The notes under the pieces: generated by a model
Seen by the model: only the letters and a program-made list of their open reading frames with translations
Databases searched by the model: none
What the model was told of the DNA's origin: nothing
Made by a program: the position numbers and the translations under genes
Assembly (NCBI GenBank): GCA_910585635.1
Contig: CAJUFE010000031.1
Span: 1-52,642, forward strand
Length of the DNA stretch: 52,642 nucleotides
Direction of reading: 5' to 3'
DNA from: an uncultured Lachnospiraceae bacterium
Lineage (GTDB): Bacteria > Bacillota > Clostridia > Lachnospirales > Lachnospiraceae
Shown here: positions 14,603 to 23,458 of the stretch, one piece after another
Layout of the letters: every line of letters begins with the position of its first letter
How positions within the stretch are numbered: position 1 is the stretch's first letter

Positions 14603-16777
14603 TCACGGCATCTGCTCCAGGATCGGGTCCCCGGGGCCGTAGATCCCACCCTGGACCTGGCCTTGATCTAGCAGGAACTGCTGGGTATCTCCGGCCTGGA
14701 AATATCCGTTATCCACCGTCTGGCTGCTGCCATAGAAAAGCATCTCAAAGTCCGGCTCGCCGGACAGCCCGATATCGCCCCACTGCGCGCCGGAGGGGAG
14801 CATAAAGCCGAAGCCTTTAAGGTCCTGCTCCCACTCACTCCACCAGGTCCCGTCGCTCCCCGCAGTGCTCACATTGTAGAGCTGGTCCACTGTGCTGCCG
14901 TCATATCGGTACAGACGGATCTGGGGCGCCGCACCATCGGCATAGGTATAGACCCTGCTGTTGCCCTCCGCATAGATCAACTGGTAGCCGCCTAAGTCCT
15001 TTAGGCCGATCCGATAGGTTTCATCATTGCTCTGGCTAAAGCAGTCCTCGAAGAGCATCCCGCCCACCTCGGTGACGGAGCCTTCTCGATCGCTATATAC
15101 CTTTAGGCCCAGGTTGTTCTGTCCGGCGCCGCTGCCTGTGCTGCCTTCCAGATAGAACATCAGCAGCTCATCGGATCCATCCTTATCCAGATCCCGCTGG
15201 CAGGTGCCTACGATCCCGTCCGCGAGGGGCGCGGTGACCGGACGGGCATACCAGGAGTCGCCCCATCCGCTGTCAAACCGCTCAAAGCCATAAGAGAAGG
15301 AAGACACATCTCCCCTGCCATACCGGGGCTCCAGCACATCCCGTATGTAGTCTCCATAAAGGTCTGTACCGGCGGCTCCGTCCAGCTCTCCGGCCTGCTC
15401 CCCCGCCAGGTCCATCTCCCCGGCCGGCTGCGCGTCCGCCGCAACGGCATGCACGTTATCCGGAGTATAGATGACAAGGGTCCGCACCACCGGATAGCTT
15501 TCCAGCAGAGCCTCGTATCCCTCCTGGCTGAGTTCCTGCGTACCATCGCTATTTATGTCGTAAGCTCCATTGTTGGGATCGATCTGTCTGGAGTAGTGAG
15601 AGATAAGATCTCCCTCGGGGATGACTTCTCGGCTGTGCCACAACCGCTCCACACCGGTCCATCCGTTCCCGTCTTCGGTGACGCCATAGCAGGTTGTATG
15701 TTCAGACGTGGCAACGATCCCGTCCCCTTCATTGTTTTCGATCGTATGGACCAACAACACCAGCTGCTCTCCGGCCTGTGCCAGAGAGATGCTGCCGTCG
15801 TGAACGTAGCTGCTGAGGACCTCGACCGATCTGTCGCTCAGAAAGGAAATACCCTCCGGCCCTCTACGGCAGACAAAACCACAGACCGGCGCACGGCCCT
15901 GATCGGCCACGGGGTAGACGTAGAGCACCAGCAGCTCCGGATCGCCGTCCCCTTCAAAGTCCACAGGCTCCGCGAACAAGATCTCGCCGTCGATCCCGTC
16001 CAGCACATCCGCGTAAGCGATCCGCGGATCCGCCGCCACATCGATGCCGGAGGCATCCCGGATCTTCTCCTGCAGGTCGGCGTCATCCTTGAGCTCCGTT
16101 GCCACAAAAGCGGGGATCTCCGCAGCCGTGAAGGGGGAGACCTCGATCTCGCCGCCCGCTGTCACCTCCGCTTTCTCCCCGGCGGTCACCGTCTCCGTCT
16201 TATCCCCGGCCGTACATCCCACCGTACCCTCCAGCAGATAGAGCACCGAATGCTGCGCATCCAGCACCTCCACCCAGCCGCAGGTCCCCCGGATGCCCAC
16301 CGCCATATTTGACGTGCGGATATCCAGGGTCTCATCCTCGTCCAAAGGCTCCTTGATGTTAAAATACAGGCTCCCGGCATCCACCGTCACCTCCATGGCC
16401 TTCCGCCTCTTGGAGATGGAGATCTTGCTGTCCTCATCCAGCTTCGCCAGCTTCACACTGTCTAAGTTGAGCCAGGCGAAGCTCTCCTTCTCTGTGGACA
16501 TGGCATACCCGTTATACAGCTTCATCTCCGGGACCGGGGTCAGCTCGCGGCCCCGGCTGTTCACCACACCTACATCCCCTTCGGTCTTCATCAGGCTGAT
16601 CCGCTCCGCCGTATACAGGCTGGAGCAGCCCGCGCACAGGAGCAGCAGACCGGTCAGGCAGGCCCACCAGGACCTCCGGCAGACAGCCTGGACAGAACGG
16701 CCCAGGGCAGGCCTGCCAGGCCGCGGCCCTTTCTCTCTTTGCACATCCTCTCTTTGCGCATCCTCTCGTTCCTTCAT
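14603..16777 (-). CDS. Secreted lipoprotein with FecR-like domain and shared C-terminal domain
   Basis: This encodes 724 residues. A long basic N terminus precedes a hydrophobic segment and lipobox LCAGC (about residue 50). A FecR-type domain follows (SKISISKRRKAMEVTVDAG, then TSNMAVGIRGTCGWVEV, about 110-200), common in surface-sensing or matrix proteins. A middle region has FEGDGDPELLVLYVYP. The C-terminal roughly 240 residues are clearly paralogous to the middle of the neighbouring lipoprotein: YGRGDVSSFSYGFE, CQRDLDKDGSDELLMFY, IGLKDLGGYQLIYAE, GGIYGPGDPI. The start at 16777 has GGAGGAAGAG upstream. The role is unknown. The pair looks like domain shuffling after duplication. Confidence 0.8.
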   Translation of the reverse strand: MKEREDAQREDVQREKGPRPGRPALGRSVQAVCRRSWWACLTGLLLLCAGCSSLYTAERISLMKTEGDVGVVNSRGRELTPVPEMKLYNGYAMSTEKESFAWLNLDSVKLAKLDEDSKISISKRRKAMEVTVDAGSLYFNIKEPLDEDETLDIRTSNMAVGIRGTCGWVEVLDAQHSVLYLLEGTVGCTAGDKTETVTAGEKAEVTAGGEIEVSPFTAAEIPAFVATELKDDADLQEKIRDASGIDVAADPRIAYADVLDGIDGEILFAEPVDFEGDGDPELLVLYVYPVADQGRAPVCGFVCRRGPEGISFLSDRSVEVLSSYVHDGSISLAQAGEQLVLLVHTIENNEGDGIVATSEHTTCYGVTEDGNGWTGVERLWHSREVIPEGDLISHYSRQIDPNNGAYDINSDGTQELSQEGYEALLESYPVVRTLVIYTPDNVHAVAADAQPAGEMDLAGEQAGELDGAAGTDLYGDYIRDVLEPRYGRGDVSSFSYGFERFDSGWGDSWYARPVTAPLADGIVGTCQRDLDKDGSDELLMFYLEGSTGSGAGQNNLGLKVYSDREGSVTEVGGMLFEDCFSQSNDETYRIGLKDLGGYQLIYAEGNSRVYTYADGAAPQIRLYRYDGSTVDQLYNVSTAGSDGTWWSEWEQDLKGFGFMLPSGAQWGDIGLSGEPDFEMLFYGSSQTVDNGYFQAGDTQQFLLDQGQVQGGIYGPGDPILEQMP

Positions 16778-16902
16778 CTCTTCCTCCGTTCTGTCCCGAT
16801 CCCACACCCGGCTACATCTGACAGGGGACGGTCCAGAGGGCTCGGCCCCCATGGCCCCTAAGCTCTAAGAGACCGGTCCCTTGCCCTCCATCATGTGTCA
16901 GC

Positions 16903-18999
16903 TCATCGCCCCCTGGCCACCAGGACCACCGCCGACCGGGGGCCGATCTTGATCGTGCGCTCCCTGATCAGCGCCGGACCCTCGGGACCCGGGATGCTGT
17001 GGGCCAGATACTGCTCTGAGGTATCGGCTTCCACATACCAGTTCATGGTGGTAGGAAGGCCCGGAAGGGTGAAGGGCTGCTCTTCCCAGTACACGTTCAG
17101 CGCCAGGCAGACCACATCGTCCCGGCTCCCGTCCGGGGTCCTGCCCGCATAGATCACGCCGAAGACCTTGGTATGATCGTCCGGCTCCCGGATCTGCATC
17201 TGGGGCAGGCCGGTGGTACAGCTCCCTGCCGCCCGGCGGATCACGTCATGGGACTTGCGGAAATGGATCATGTGCTTCACGTAAGCGAAATGATCCTGGT
17301 TCTCCTCTAACCGCGCCCAATCCAGCCAGGAGATCTCATTGTCCTGGCAATAGGCGTTGTTATTGCCGAACTGGGTGTTCAAGAACTCGTCCCCGGCCAG
17401 GAACATGGGGGTCCCCCGGCTCAGCATCAGGACCGTAAAGGCATTCTTAGCCAGCCTGCGCCGCAGCTGTAAGACCTCCTCATTATCCGTCTCCCCCTCG
17501 ATCCCGCAGTTCCAGCTGCGGTTGTCGTCGCTGCCGTCCGTGTTGTTCCAGCCGTTGGCCTCATTGTGCTTTTCATTATAGGAATACATATCCCACAGGG
17601 TAAAGCCGTCATGGCAGTTGATAAAGTTCACCGACGCGTTATACCCTCTGTATTCCGGATGATACAGGTCCGGGGATCCCATAAAACGCTGCGCCGCCTC
17701 ATGGGCCAGCCAATAGTCGCCCTTTAAGTAGCTGCGCATATCGTCCCGGTACCTGCCGTTCCACTCCGCCCAGCGGTTCCAGGAGGGGAAGCTGCCCACC
17801 TGGTAGAGACCGCCCGCATCCCAGGCCTCCGCGATCAGCTTCACATTCCCCAGGATGGGGTCGAAGGCCAGAGCCTGTAAAAGAGGCGGCTTGCTCATGG
17901 GGCTGCCGTCCTCATTCCGGCCCAGGATGCTGGCCAGATCGAACCGGAACCCGGATACATGGTAGTTGATCGTCCAGTAGCGCAGACAGTCCATGATCAT
18001 CTGCCGCACGATCGGATGGTTGCAGTTCAAGGTGTTCCCGCAGCCGCTGAAATTATAATAATGCCCGTCGGGGGTCAGCATGTAGTAGATATTGTTATCG
18101 AAGCCCTTGAAGGAAAAGCTGGGCCCCATCTCGTTCCCCTCTGCCGTATGGTTAAAGACCACGTCCAGGATGCACTCGATGCCGTTATCATTGAGCTCCT
18201 TGATCAGGTTCTTCAGCTCTTTGCCCTCCTGGTTATACTCCGGAGCGCCCGCATAGCTGGTATTGGGGGCAAAGAAGCTGACCGTGTTATAGCCCCAGTA
18301 GTCCACCACCTGGGTGCCGTCCACCATGCGGCTGTCCTTCATCTCGTCAAATTCAAAGATCGGCATCAGTTCCACCGCGTTGACCCCCAGCTCCTTCAGA
18401 TAGGGGATCTTCTGCCGCAGCCCTTCAAAGGTGCCCGGATAGTCCACGCCGGAGGATCCATGCCGCGTAAAGCCCCGCACATGGAGCTCGTAGATCACCA
18501 GGTCCTCCATGGGGATCGCCGGCGGCCTGTCCCTTCCCCAGTTAAAGTCATCCTTCACCACCCGGGCCTTGTAAAATGAGCCTTCCTGTCTGGGCCTCCC
18601 CCACTGGCTCTGCCCGGTCACCGCCTTTGCGTAGATATCCAAGAGGATGTTCTTCTTATCGAACAGCAGTCCCTTGGACACATCATAAGGCCCGTCCATG
18701 CGATAAGCGTACTCAAAATCCATGATGTTCAAGCCGAACACGATCATCGAAAAGACCTTGCCCACCCGGTAATGCTCCGGGAACGGGAGGACGGCATAGG
18801 GCTCGTCCTCGGTCCTGTGGAACAGCAGCAGCTCACAGGAGGTGGCGCCGAAGGAATGGACGGTAAAGTTCACCCCCACCGGGATCGCCATCGCCCCGTT
18901 CAGTTCATACAAGCCGGGCCTGACCTCAAAACCGGCGATCACATCCATGGGGACCATATGGATACTGCCTCTCGGGCTGATAAATTCTTGTTCTGCCAT
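16903..18999 (-). CDS. glgX: Glycogen debranching enzyme (GH13, isoamylase type)
   Basis: A 698-residue GlgX/TreX-type enzyme that cleaves alpha-1,6 branch points in glycogen or limit dextrins in the cytoplasm. It has an N-terminal CBM48-like region, then the GH13 barrel. Catalytic motifs: GFRFDLAS (nucleophile Asp near 354), LIAEAWDAGG (acid/base Glu near 389) and NCHDGFTLWD (Asp near 464). Further family segments are YELHVRGFTRHGSSGV and WGYNTVSFFAPNTSYA. No signal peptide. AAGGAGATC precedes the start. A TATAAT box at 19057-19052 on the minus strand, with a poor -35, is the best promoter candidate. No other glycogen gene is nearby. Confidence 0.92.
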   Translation of the reverse strand: MAEQEFISPRGSIHMVPMDVIAGFEVRPGLYELNGAMAIPVGVNFTVHSFGATSCELLLFHRTEDEPYAVLPFPEHYRVGKVFSMIVFGLNIMDFEYAYRMDGPYDVSKGLLFDKKNILLDIYAKAVTGQSQWGRPRQEGSFYKARVVKDDFNWGRDRPPAIPMEDLVIYELHVRGFTRHGSSGVDYPGTFEGLRQKIPYLKELGVNAVELMPIFEFDEMKDSRMVDGTQVVDYWGYNTVSFFAPNTSYAGAPEYNQEGKELKNLIKELNDNGIECILDVVFNHTAEGNEMGPSFSFKGFDNNIYYMLTPDGHYYNFSGCGNTLNCNHPIVRQMIMDCLRYWTINYHVSGFRFDLASILGRNEDGSPMSKPPLLQALAFDPILGNVKLIAEAWDAGGLYQVGSFPSWNRWAEWNGRYRDDMRSYLKGDYWLAHEAAQRFMGSPDLYHPEYRGYNASVNFINCHDGFTLWDMYSYNEKHNEANGWNNTDGSDDNRSWNCGIEGETDNEEVLQLRRRLAKNAFTVLMLSRGTPMFLAGDEFLNTQFGNNNAYCQDNEISWLDWARLEENQDHFAYVKHMIHFRKSHDVIRRAAGSCTTGLPQMQIREPDDHTKVFGVIYAGRTPDGSRDDVVCLALNVYWEEQPFTLPGLPTTMNWYVEADTSEQYLAHSIPGPEGPALIRERTIKIGPRSAVVLVARGR

Positions 19000-19118
19000 G
19001 ATCTCCTTCTCCTTTACGCTTTATGCTCTTTGCCTCACAGGGCTTTAGGGTATTATACCACTTAAAGGCGGGATCGAACAGGGGCCTTTTCACAAGCTGG
19101 CCAAGAGGCCCCCTCCCA

Positions 19119-19262
19119 GTTACTTTTCACAGGTAATATCCCGCGAGGTGTTTCTTGTGAGCAAAGGTCACAAGAAACCCGAGGGTTGCAGCGCCAAAAT
19201 GGGCGGTTAGCCCATTTTGTGTGCATTCTGTTGCTGTGAACGGCGTAGCCGTGAACAGTAAC
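19119..19262. mobile_element. 144-bp MITE-like element with 8-bp target-site duplication
   Basis: The ends are inverted repeats: GTTACTTTTCAC at 19119-19130 against GTGAACAGTAAC at 19251-19262 (10 of 12). The element is flanked directly by CCCTCCCA on both sides (19111-19118 and 19263-19270), a perfect 8-bp duplication. Inside are hairpins GTTTCTTGTGA/TCACAAGAAAC and AAAATGGGC/GCCCATTTT. It codes for nothing. The flanking sequence belongs to family A (CCCCTCCCAGAGCGGACC), so this element jumped into a family A copy. Confidence 0.82.
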
Positions 19263-19352
19263 CCCTCCCAGAGCGGACCATCTGCGGACCATCTACGACC
19301 CCTCTGCGACATCTCTATAGCGATACGGCTCCCTGGCGTGGGTGTGAAGAGC
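19263..19352 (+). repeat. Family A repeat, right-hand tail (interrupted copy)
   Basis: GAGCGGACC, TGCGACATCTCTAT, GCGATACGGCT and GGCGTGGGTGTGAA follow the same order as copy 1 (148-204). The left half is represented only by GGCCCCCTCCCA before the inserted element. Together with the MITE this fills most of 19000-19355. Confidence 0.75.
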
Positions 19353-19355
19353 GAT

Positions 19356-20198
19356 CTATCCCCTGGCCCGCTTGATATCCTCCAACAGCCCGTAAGACAG
19401 CTTCAGCCCGCCCCTCCCCACGCCGATCTGGATATCCGGCTTATTAGCCCCATGGAAATCCGAGCCGCCGGTGGGCAGGAGGCCGTAGCGCACAGCCAGG
19501 TCCTGGAGGCGGATGCTCTGGCTGGCGTTGTGGGAGGAATGGTAGACCTCCAGCCCCTGAAGGCCCAGCTCCTTTAAGTATGCCACCAGCTTCCTGTCCT
19601 CCTCCCACCCCAGCTTGTACTGCATGATATGGGCCAGGGAGGGAAACGCGTGGTCTTTCACCAGGATCTCTATGGCTTTCTCCGGATCGATCCGCTCCTT
19701 TCGGATGCAGTAGCGGCCTCCATACTGGAGATACTTCTTAAAGGCCCCATCCAGGGTAGGGGCATAGCCCTTTTCGACCAGGAGCCTGGCAAAATGGGCT
19801 CTGGTGATCACTGTATCCGGCTTCCCCGCTTTAAGCCCCTCCAGGGTGATATCCATCCCGTCGGCCTGGAAACGGCGGATCATCTCGGTGTTCCGCTCAT
19901 CTCGGACCGCCTTGAGCGCATCTACCTCCCGGCAGAAGGAAGGGTCTTCCAGATCCACGAACAGCCCCAGGATGTGGATCTCTGTCCCCTTCCAGACACA
20001 GGAAAATTCGATCCCCGGCACCAGCTCCACATCGCTTCGGGCAGCCGCCTCCTTTGCCTCCCGGATCCCCGCCACGGTGTCATGGTCCGTCAGCGCGATC
20101 GCCTTAAGTCCCTTCCTGGCCGCCAGCTCCACCACCTGAGCCGGGGACAGCGTGCCGTCCGAGGCGTTCGAATGGACGTGCAGATCGATATATCCCAT
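19356..20198 (-). CDS. PHP-domain phosphoesterase (TrpH/RNase AM-like)
   Basis: A 280-residue polymerase-and-histidinol-phosphatase domain protein. Metal-binding motifs appear in order: HVHSNASDG near 7, LTDHDTVAG near 38, GIEFSC near 64, HILGLF near 75, PSLAHIMQ near 190 and GSDFHG near 250. Related enzymes (E. coli YciV/TrpH) hydrolyse 3',5'-nucleoside bisphosphates and trim short RNA 5' ends with Mn2+; that activity is likely but not proven here. The start at 20198 has AAGGAGGT five bases upstream. The longer open frame adds an unrelated basic leader. Confidence 0.88.
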   Translation of the reverse strand: MGYIDLHVHSNASDGTLSPAQVVELAARKGLKAIALTDHDTVAGIREAKEAAARSDVELVPGIEFSCVWKGTEIHILGLFVDLEDPSFCREVDALKAVRDERNTEMIRRFQADGMDITLEGLKAGKPDTVITRAHFARLLVEKGYAPTLDGAFKKYLQYGGRYCIRKERIDPEKAIEILVKDHAFPSLAHIMQYKLGWEEDRKLVAYLKELGLQGLEVYHSSHNASQSIRLQDLAVRYGLLPTGGSDFHGANKPDIQIGVGRGGLKLSYGLLEDIKRARG

Positions 20199-20428
20199 AA
20201 AAGACCTCCTTCTTTTGATCGTCCTTATAGCCATCCATACGATCATACCATCCCCCAGATGCTTTTTCAACCGGTCTTTCCGCCAGCGCCTTAACAGGCG
20301 CCTTAAATGGAGGACCCCGCCGAAAAAGGAGCAGTCCCCAAACTATTTTGCATATCATAATGTATAAGCGCCGGATATCGGGCGATACTACCCTTAAGAA
20401 CATGGATAGATATGGAGAGTGAAAAAAA

Positions 20429-20785
20429 GTGACGATCAGACGAGGCGATGTATATTATGCGGACTTAAGGCCGGTGGTAGGCTCTGAACAGGGAGGGATC
20501 CGGCCGGTGCTCATCATACAGAACGATATCGGGAACCGGCACAGCCCTACGGTGATCTGTGCGGCGATCACATCAAAGATGAACAAGGCAAAGCTGCCCA
20601 CCCATGTGGAGATGGATACCAAACGATGTGATATGATCAAGGATTCTGTGATCTTGCTGGAGCAGCTGCGGACGATCGATAAGATGCGTCTGAAAGAGAA
20701 GATCTGCCATATCGATGACGGTCTTTTGGAAAAGGTCAATACAGCGTTGATGGTGAGCCTGGAGATCGGGGACCTGCGTACATAG
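20429..20785 (+). CDS. mazF: MazF/PemK-family endoribonuclease toxin (EndoA-like)
   Basis: A 118-residue protein very close in pattern to Bacillus EndoA/MazF, which cuts mRNA at short specific sequences. Family segments are RRGDVYYADLRPVVGSEQGG, RPVLIIQNDIGN, PTVICAAITSK, THVEMD and KDSVILLEQLRTIDK. It starts with GTG; GGAG lies 11 bases upstream. In many Firmicutes a small MazE-type antitoxin gene lies directly before it and alr before that. Here no open frame of antitoxin type exists in the 230 bases upstream, and alr is about 6 kb away. It is a solitary toxin gene unless an antitoxin is encoded elsewhere. Confidence 0.92.
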   Translation: MTIRRGDVYYADLRPVVGSEQGGIRPVLIIQNDIGNRHSPTVICAAITSKMNKAKLPTHVEMDTKRCDMIKDSVILLEQLRTIDKMRLKEKICHIDDGLLEKVNTALMVSLEIGDLRT

Positions 20786-20792
20786 GCGAGCC

Positions 20793-20821
20793 TTGACGGA
20801 TACAGCAGAAAATGGTATGAT
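20793..20821 (+). promoter_or_regulatory. Sigma-A promoter of the MATE gene at 20977
   Basis: TTGACG at 20793-20798 and TATGAT at 20816-20821 are 17 bp apart, starting eight bases after the mazF stop. The leader is about 150 bases. Confidence 0.65.
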
Positions 20822-20976
20822 GGCTTGAAACTGTCTGCTCTTATCACACAGGCACGCGGGCCTTATGGGACCAAAACCTCCGGGCGCGTACTTACTCTGC
20901 TTGCAGGCAGGATGATGGGTACACAGGGGAACGGCGGGCGCAAAGGGCCTGCCGCAAAAGTCTGAGCAGGAGGGTC

Positions 20977-22392
20977 ATGATGCAGCTCATACAAGATACG
21001 AAAGATATGTTCCATGATAAGGTATTCCTTGGAAAAGCCTTTAAGATCGCCTGCCCGGTAGCGATGCAGGGGATGCTGAACACGGTGGTCAATCTGGCGG
21101 ATACCATGATGATCGGGACGCTGGGGGCTACCGCGATCGCCGCTGTGGGCCTGGCGAACAAATTTTTCTTTGTCTTTACCCTGCTGGTGTTCGGCGTGGT
21201 CAGCGGCAGCGGCGTGCTGGCTGCCCAGTATTGGGGGAACGGGGATGTAAAAAATATCCGAAAGGTGCTGGGGCTGTCCTTGTCGATCGCGTTGGGCGGG
21301 GCCGCCCTTTTTGTGCTGGCCGGCCTCCTTAGCCCTTCTGGCGTGATGCGGATCTTCACGGAGAGCGAGGCCAGCATCCGGCTGGGGGCCGCCTACCTGG
21401 CCGTGGTGGTGCTCTCCTATCCCTTCACGGCGGTCACCAATGTGTTCGTGGCCATGCTGCGGGCGGTGGGGAAGGTAACGGCGCCGGTGGCCACCAGCTG
21501 TATGGCGATCTGCACCAATATCTTCTTTAATTTCCTGTTCATCTTCCCGGAGCGCGCCGTCCTCATAGGCGGCCGCAGCATCACCATCCCCGGCCTGGGG
21601 CTGGGTGTAGTGGGCGCGGCCTATGCTACCCTGATCGCCAGGATCCTGGAGATGGCGGTGCTCCTGACCGTCACCTACTGGAAACGATGGCCGGTGGCGG
21701 CCAGGCTCCGGGAGATGATCGGCTATGAGAAGGCCTTTGTGGCCCAGTTCATCCGCACGGCCAGCCCGGTCATCTTGAACGAGTTCATGTGGGGCCTGGG
21801 CACCACCATGTACTCCCTGGCCTACGGGCGGATGGGGGACGATGCCGTAGCCGCGATCACCATCGCCACCACCATCCAGGATATCGTGGTGGTCCTCTTC
21901 CAGGGCCTGAGCGCCGCCACGGCGGTGATCTTAGGGAACGAGATGGGCGCGGGGAAATTAAAGCGGGCGGAGAAGTACGCCACCTACTTTTTTATCCTCC
22001 AGTTCCTGGTGACGGTCACAGGCGGCCTGCTGATCGCGGCGGGGAGATGGCAGGTGATCGGCTTCTATAAGATCACGCCCCAGGTGGCCGCGGATGTGAG
22101 CGCATTGATCTTGATCTTCGTAGCCTACATGCCGGCGAAGATGTTCAACTATGTGAACGTGGTGGGGGTCCTGCGCAGCGGCGGCGACACCAAGATGTGT
22201 TTATTCCTGGATACCAGCGGTGTCTGGGCCATCGGCGTGCCCCTGGCCTTCCTGGGCGGCCTGGTCTGGAAGCTGACCATCTGCCAGGTGTACGCGCTGG
22301 TGATGCTGGAGGAGGTCTACAAGATGGTGCTGGGGTATTGGCGGTACCGGCAGAAGAAGTGGTTAAAGAACCTGGCGGCGGAGCTGGGGTGA
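20977..22392 (+). CDS. MATE-family multidrug/cation antiporter
   Basis: A 471-residue membrane protein with about 12 helices and the two-fold MATE repeat. It begins with FLGKAFKIACPVAMQGMLNTVVNLADTMMIG in spaced family positions, and the second half has FIRTASPVILNEFMWGLGTTMY. It probably exports cationic compounds using H+ or Na+; substrate unknown. AGGAGGGTC precedes the first ATG. The stop codon abuts a partial copy of the MITE found at 19119. A second, different MATE gene is at 33850-35205. Confidence 0.9.
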   Translation: MMQLIQDTKDMFHDKVFLGKAFKIACPVAMQGMLNTVVNLADTMMIGTLGATAIAAVGLANKFFFVFTLLVFGVVSGSGVLAAQYWGNGDVKNIRKVLGLSLSIALGGAALFVLAGLLSPSGVMRIFTESEASIRLGAAYLAVVVLSYPFTAVTNVFVAMLRAVGKVTAPVATSCMAICTNIFFNFLFIFPERAVLIGGRSITIPGLGLGVVGAAYATLIARILEMAVLLTVTYWKRWPVAARLREMIGYEKAFVAQFIRTASPVILNEFMWGLGTTMYSLAYGRMGDDAVAAITIATTIQDIVVVLFQGLSAATAVILGNEMGAGKLKRAEKYATYFFILQFLVTVTGGLLIAAGRWQVIGFYKITPQVAADVSALILIFVAYMPAKMFNYVNVVGVLRSGGDTKMCLFLDTSGVWAIGVPLAFLGGLVWKLTICQVYALVMLEEVYKMVLGYWRYRQKKWLKNLAAELG

Positions 22393-22458
22393 CCTTGGGT
22401 CTCTCGTGACCTTTGCTCACAAGAAACACCTCTCGGGATATCCCCTGTGGTTTGTAAC
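22393..22458 (-). repeat. Partial copy of the 19119-type MITE
   Basis: Read on the minus strand from 22458, GTTAC, CCACAGG, ATATCCCG and then AGGTGTTTCTTGTGAGCAAA match the left two-fifths of the element at 19119-19262 at most positions (about 65 bp). The rest is missing; the copy stops at the MATE stop codon. Confidence 0.75.
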
Positions 22459-22498
22459 GATGACCGGCCATCCGCCTGCAAAAAAGCGATCAGGGTAC

Positions 22499-22527
22499 TT
22501 GTCACCGCCTGTAAACAATGCTAGAAT
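22499..22527 (+). promoter_or_regulatory. Sigma-A promoter of yebC
   Basis: TTGTCA at 22499-22504 and TAGAAT at 22522-22527 are separated by 17 bp, about 47 bases before the yebC start. Confidence 0.7.
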
Positions 22528-22573
22528 AAATGCGGTATCGACAGGAGGTCAAGAGGAAAAGGAGTGTTATTCT

Positions 22574-23302
22574 ATGTCAGGACATTCAAAATTTGCGAAT
22601 ATCAAGCACAAAAAGGAAAGAAATGACGCGGCGAAGGGCAAGATCTTCACGGTCATCGGACGTGAGATCGCCGTAGCGGTAAAGGAAGGGGGCGCGGACC
22701 CCGCCAATAACAGCAAGCTGCGGGACGTGATCGCCAAGGCCAAGGCCAACAACATGCCCAACGATACGATTGACCGGGGCATCAAAAAGGCGGCAGGGGA
22801 CGCGAACTCCGTCAATTACGAGGTGCTGACCTATGAAGGCTACGGCCCCAGCGGCGTGGCGATCATCGTGGACGCATTGACGGATAATAAGAACCGCACG
22901 GCGGCCAACGTGCGCAGCGCTTTCACCAAGGGCGGCGGCAATGTAGGCACCCCGGGCAGTGTTTCCTATATGTTCGACAAAAAGGGGCAGATCATCATCG
23001 ATAAGGAAGAATGCGAGATGGATGCCGACGATCTGATGATGCTGGCCCTGGACGCGGGAGCGGAGGATTTTTCGGAGGAAGAGGACAGCTACGAGGTCTA
23101 CACCGATCCGGACAGCTTCAGCCAGGTCCGGGAGGCGCTGGAGAAGGAGAAGATCCCCATGCTGGAGGCAGATGTTACCATGATCCCCCAGACCTGGGTG
23201 GAGCTGACTAGTGAAGAAGATATCAAGAAGCTGACCCGCACCTTAGATCTTCTGGATGGGGACGATGACGTCCAGGCGGTCTACCATAACTGGGATGAAT
23301 GA
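22574..23302 (+). CDS. yebC: YebC/PmpR/TACO1-family protein
   Basis: A 242-residue protein of usual length for the family. It opens with MSGHSKFANIKHKKERNDAA and has the conserved GPSGVAIIVDALTDNKNRT and NVGTPGSVSYMFDKKG segments. Members were described as DNA-binding regulators; TACO1 and some bacterial homologues act in translation, helping ribosomes through difficult sequences. Which applies here cannot be told from sequence. AAGGAG lies ten bases before the ATG. It is monocistronic, with a consensus-like promoter and a strong terminator. The longer open frame upstream only reads through the MITE fragment and promoter. Confidence 0.94.
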   Translation: MSGHSKFANIKHKKERNDAAKGKIFTVIGREIAVAVKEGGADPANNSKLRDVIAKAKANNMPNDTIDRGIKKAAGDANSVNYEVLTYEGYGPSGVAIIVDALTDNKNRTAANVRSAFTKGGGNVGTPGSVSYMFDKKGQIIIDKEECEMDADDLMMLALDAGAEDFSEEEDSYEVYTDPDSFSQVREALEKEKIPMLEADVTMIPQTWVELTSEEDIKKLTRTLDLLDGDDDVQAVYHNWDE

Positions 23303-23310
23303 TCATAAAA

Positions 23311-23356
23311 GCGCTACAGGACCATCCTCTGCCGGATGATCCTGCAGCGCCTTTTT
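23311..23356 (+). terminator. Rho-independent terminator of yebC
   Basis: GCGCTACAGGACCATCC pairs with GGATGATCCTGCAGCGC around a six-base loop and is followed by CTTTTT. It begins eight bases after the stop. From 23357 to 23458 the DNA is T-rich with degenerate CTTCATTTTTC-type repeats and no gene. Confidence 0.9.
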
Positions 23357-23458
23357 CCGCTTCATTTTTCCTGCCTCATTTTTCTCATTTCATTTTTCCA
23401 CTTCTTTTGTCCAGCTCCATCTTTGCCGCTTCATCTTTGCCGCTCCATCTTTCGCGCT

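Noticed and set aside
15449..16312. 287-codon plus-strand frame opposite the FecR-like lipoprotein
   Set aside because: Antisense shadow of a supported gene, with no ribosome-binding site or recognisable domain.
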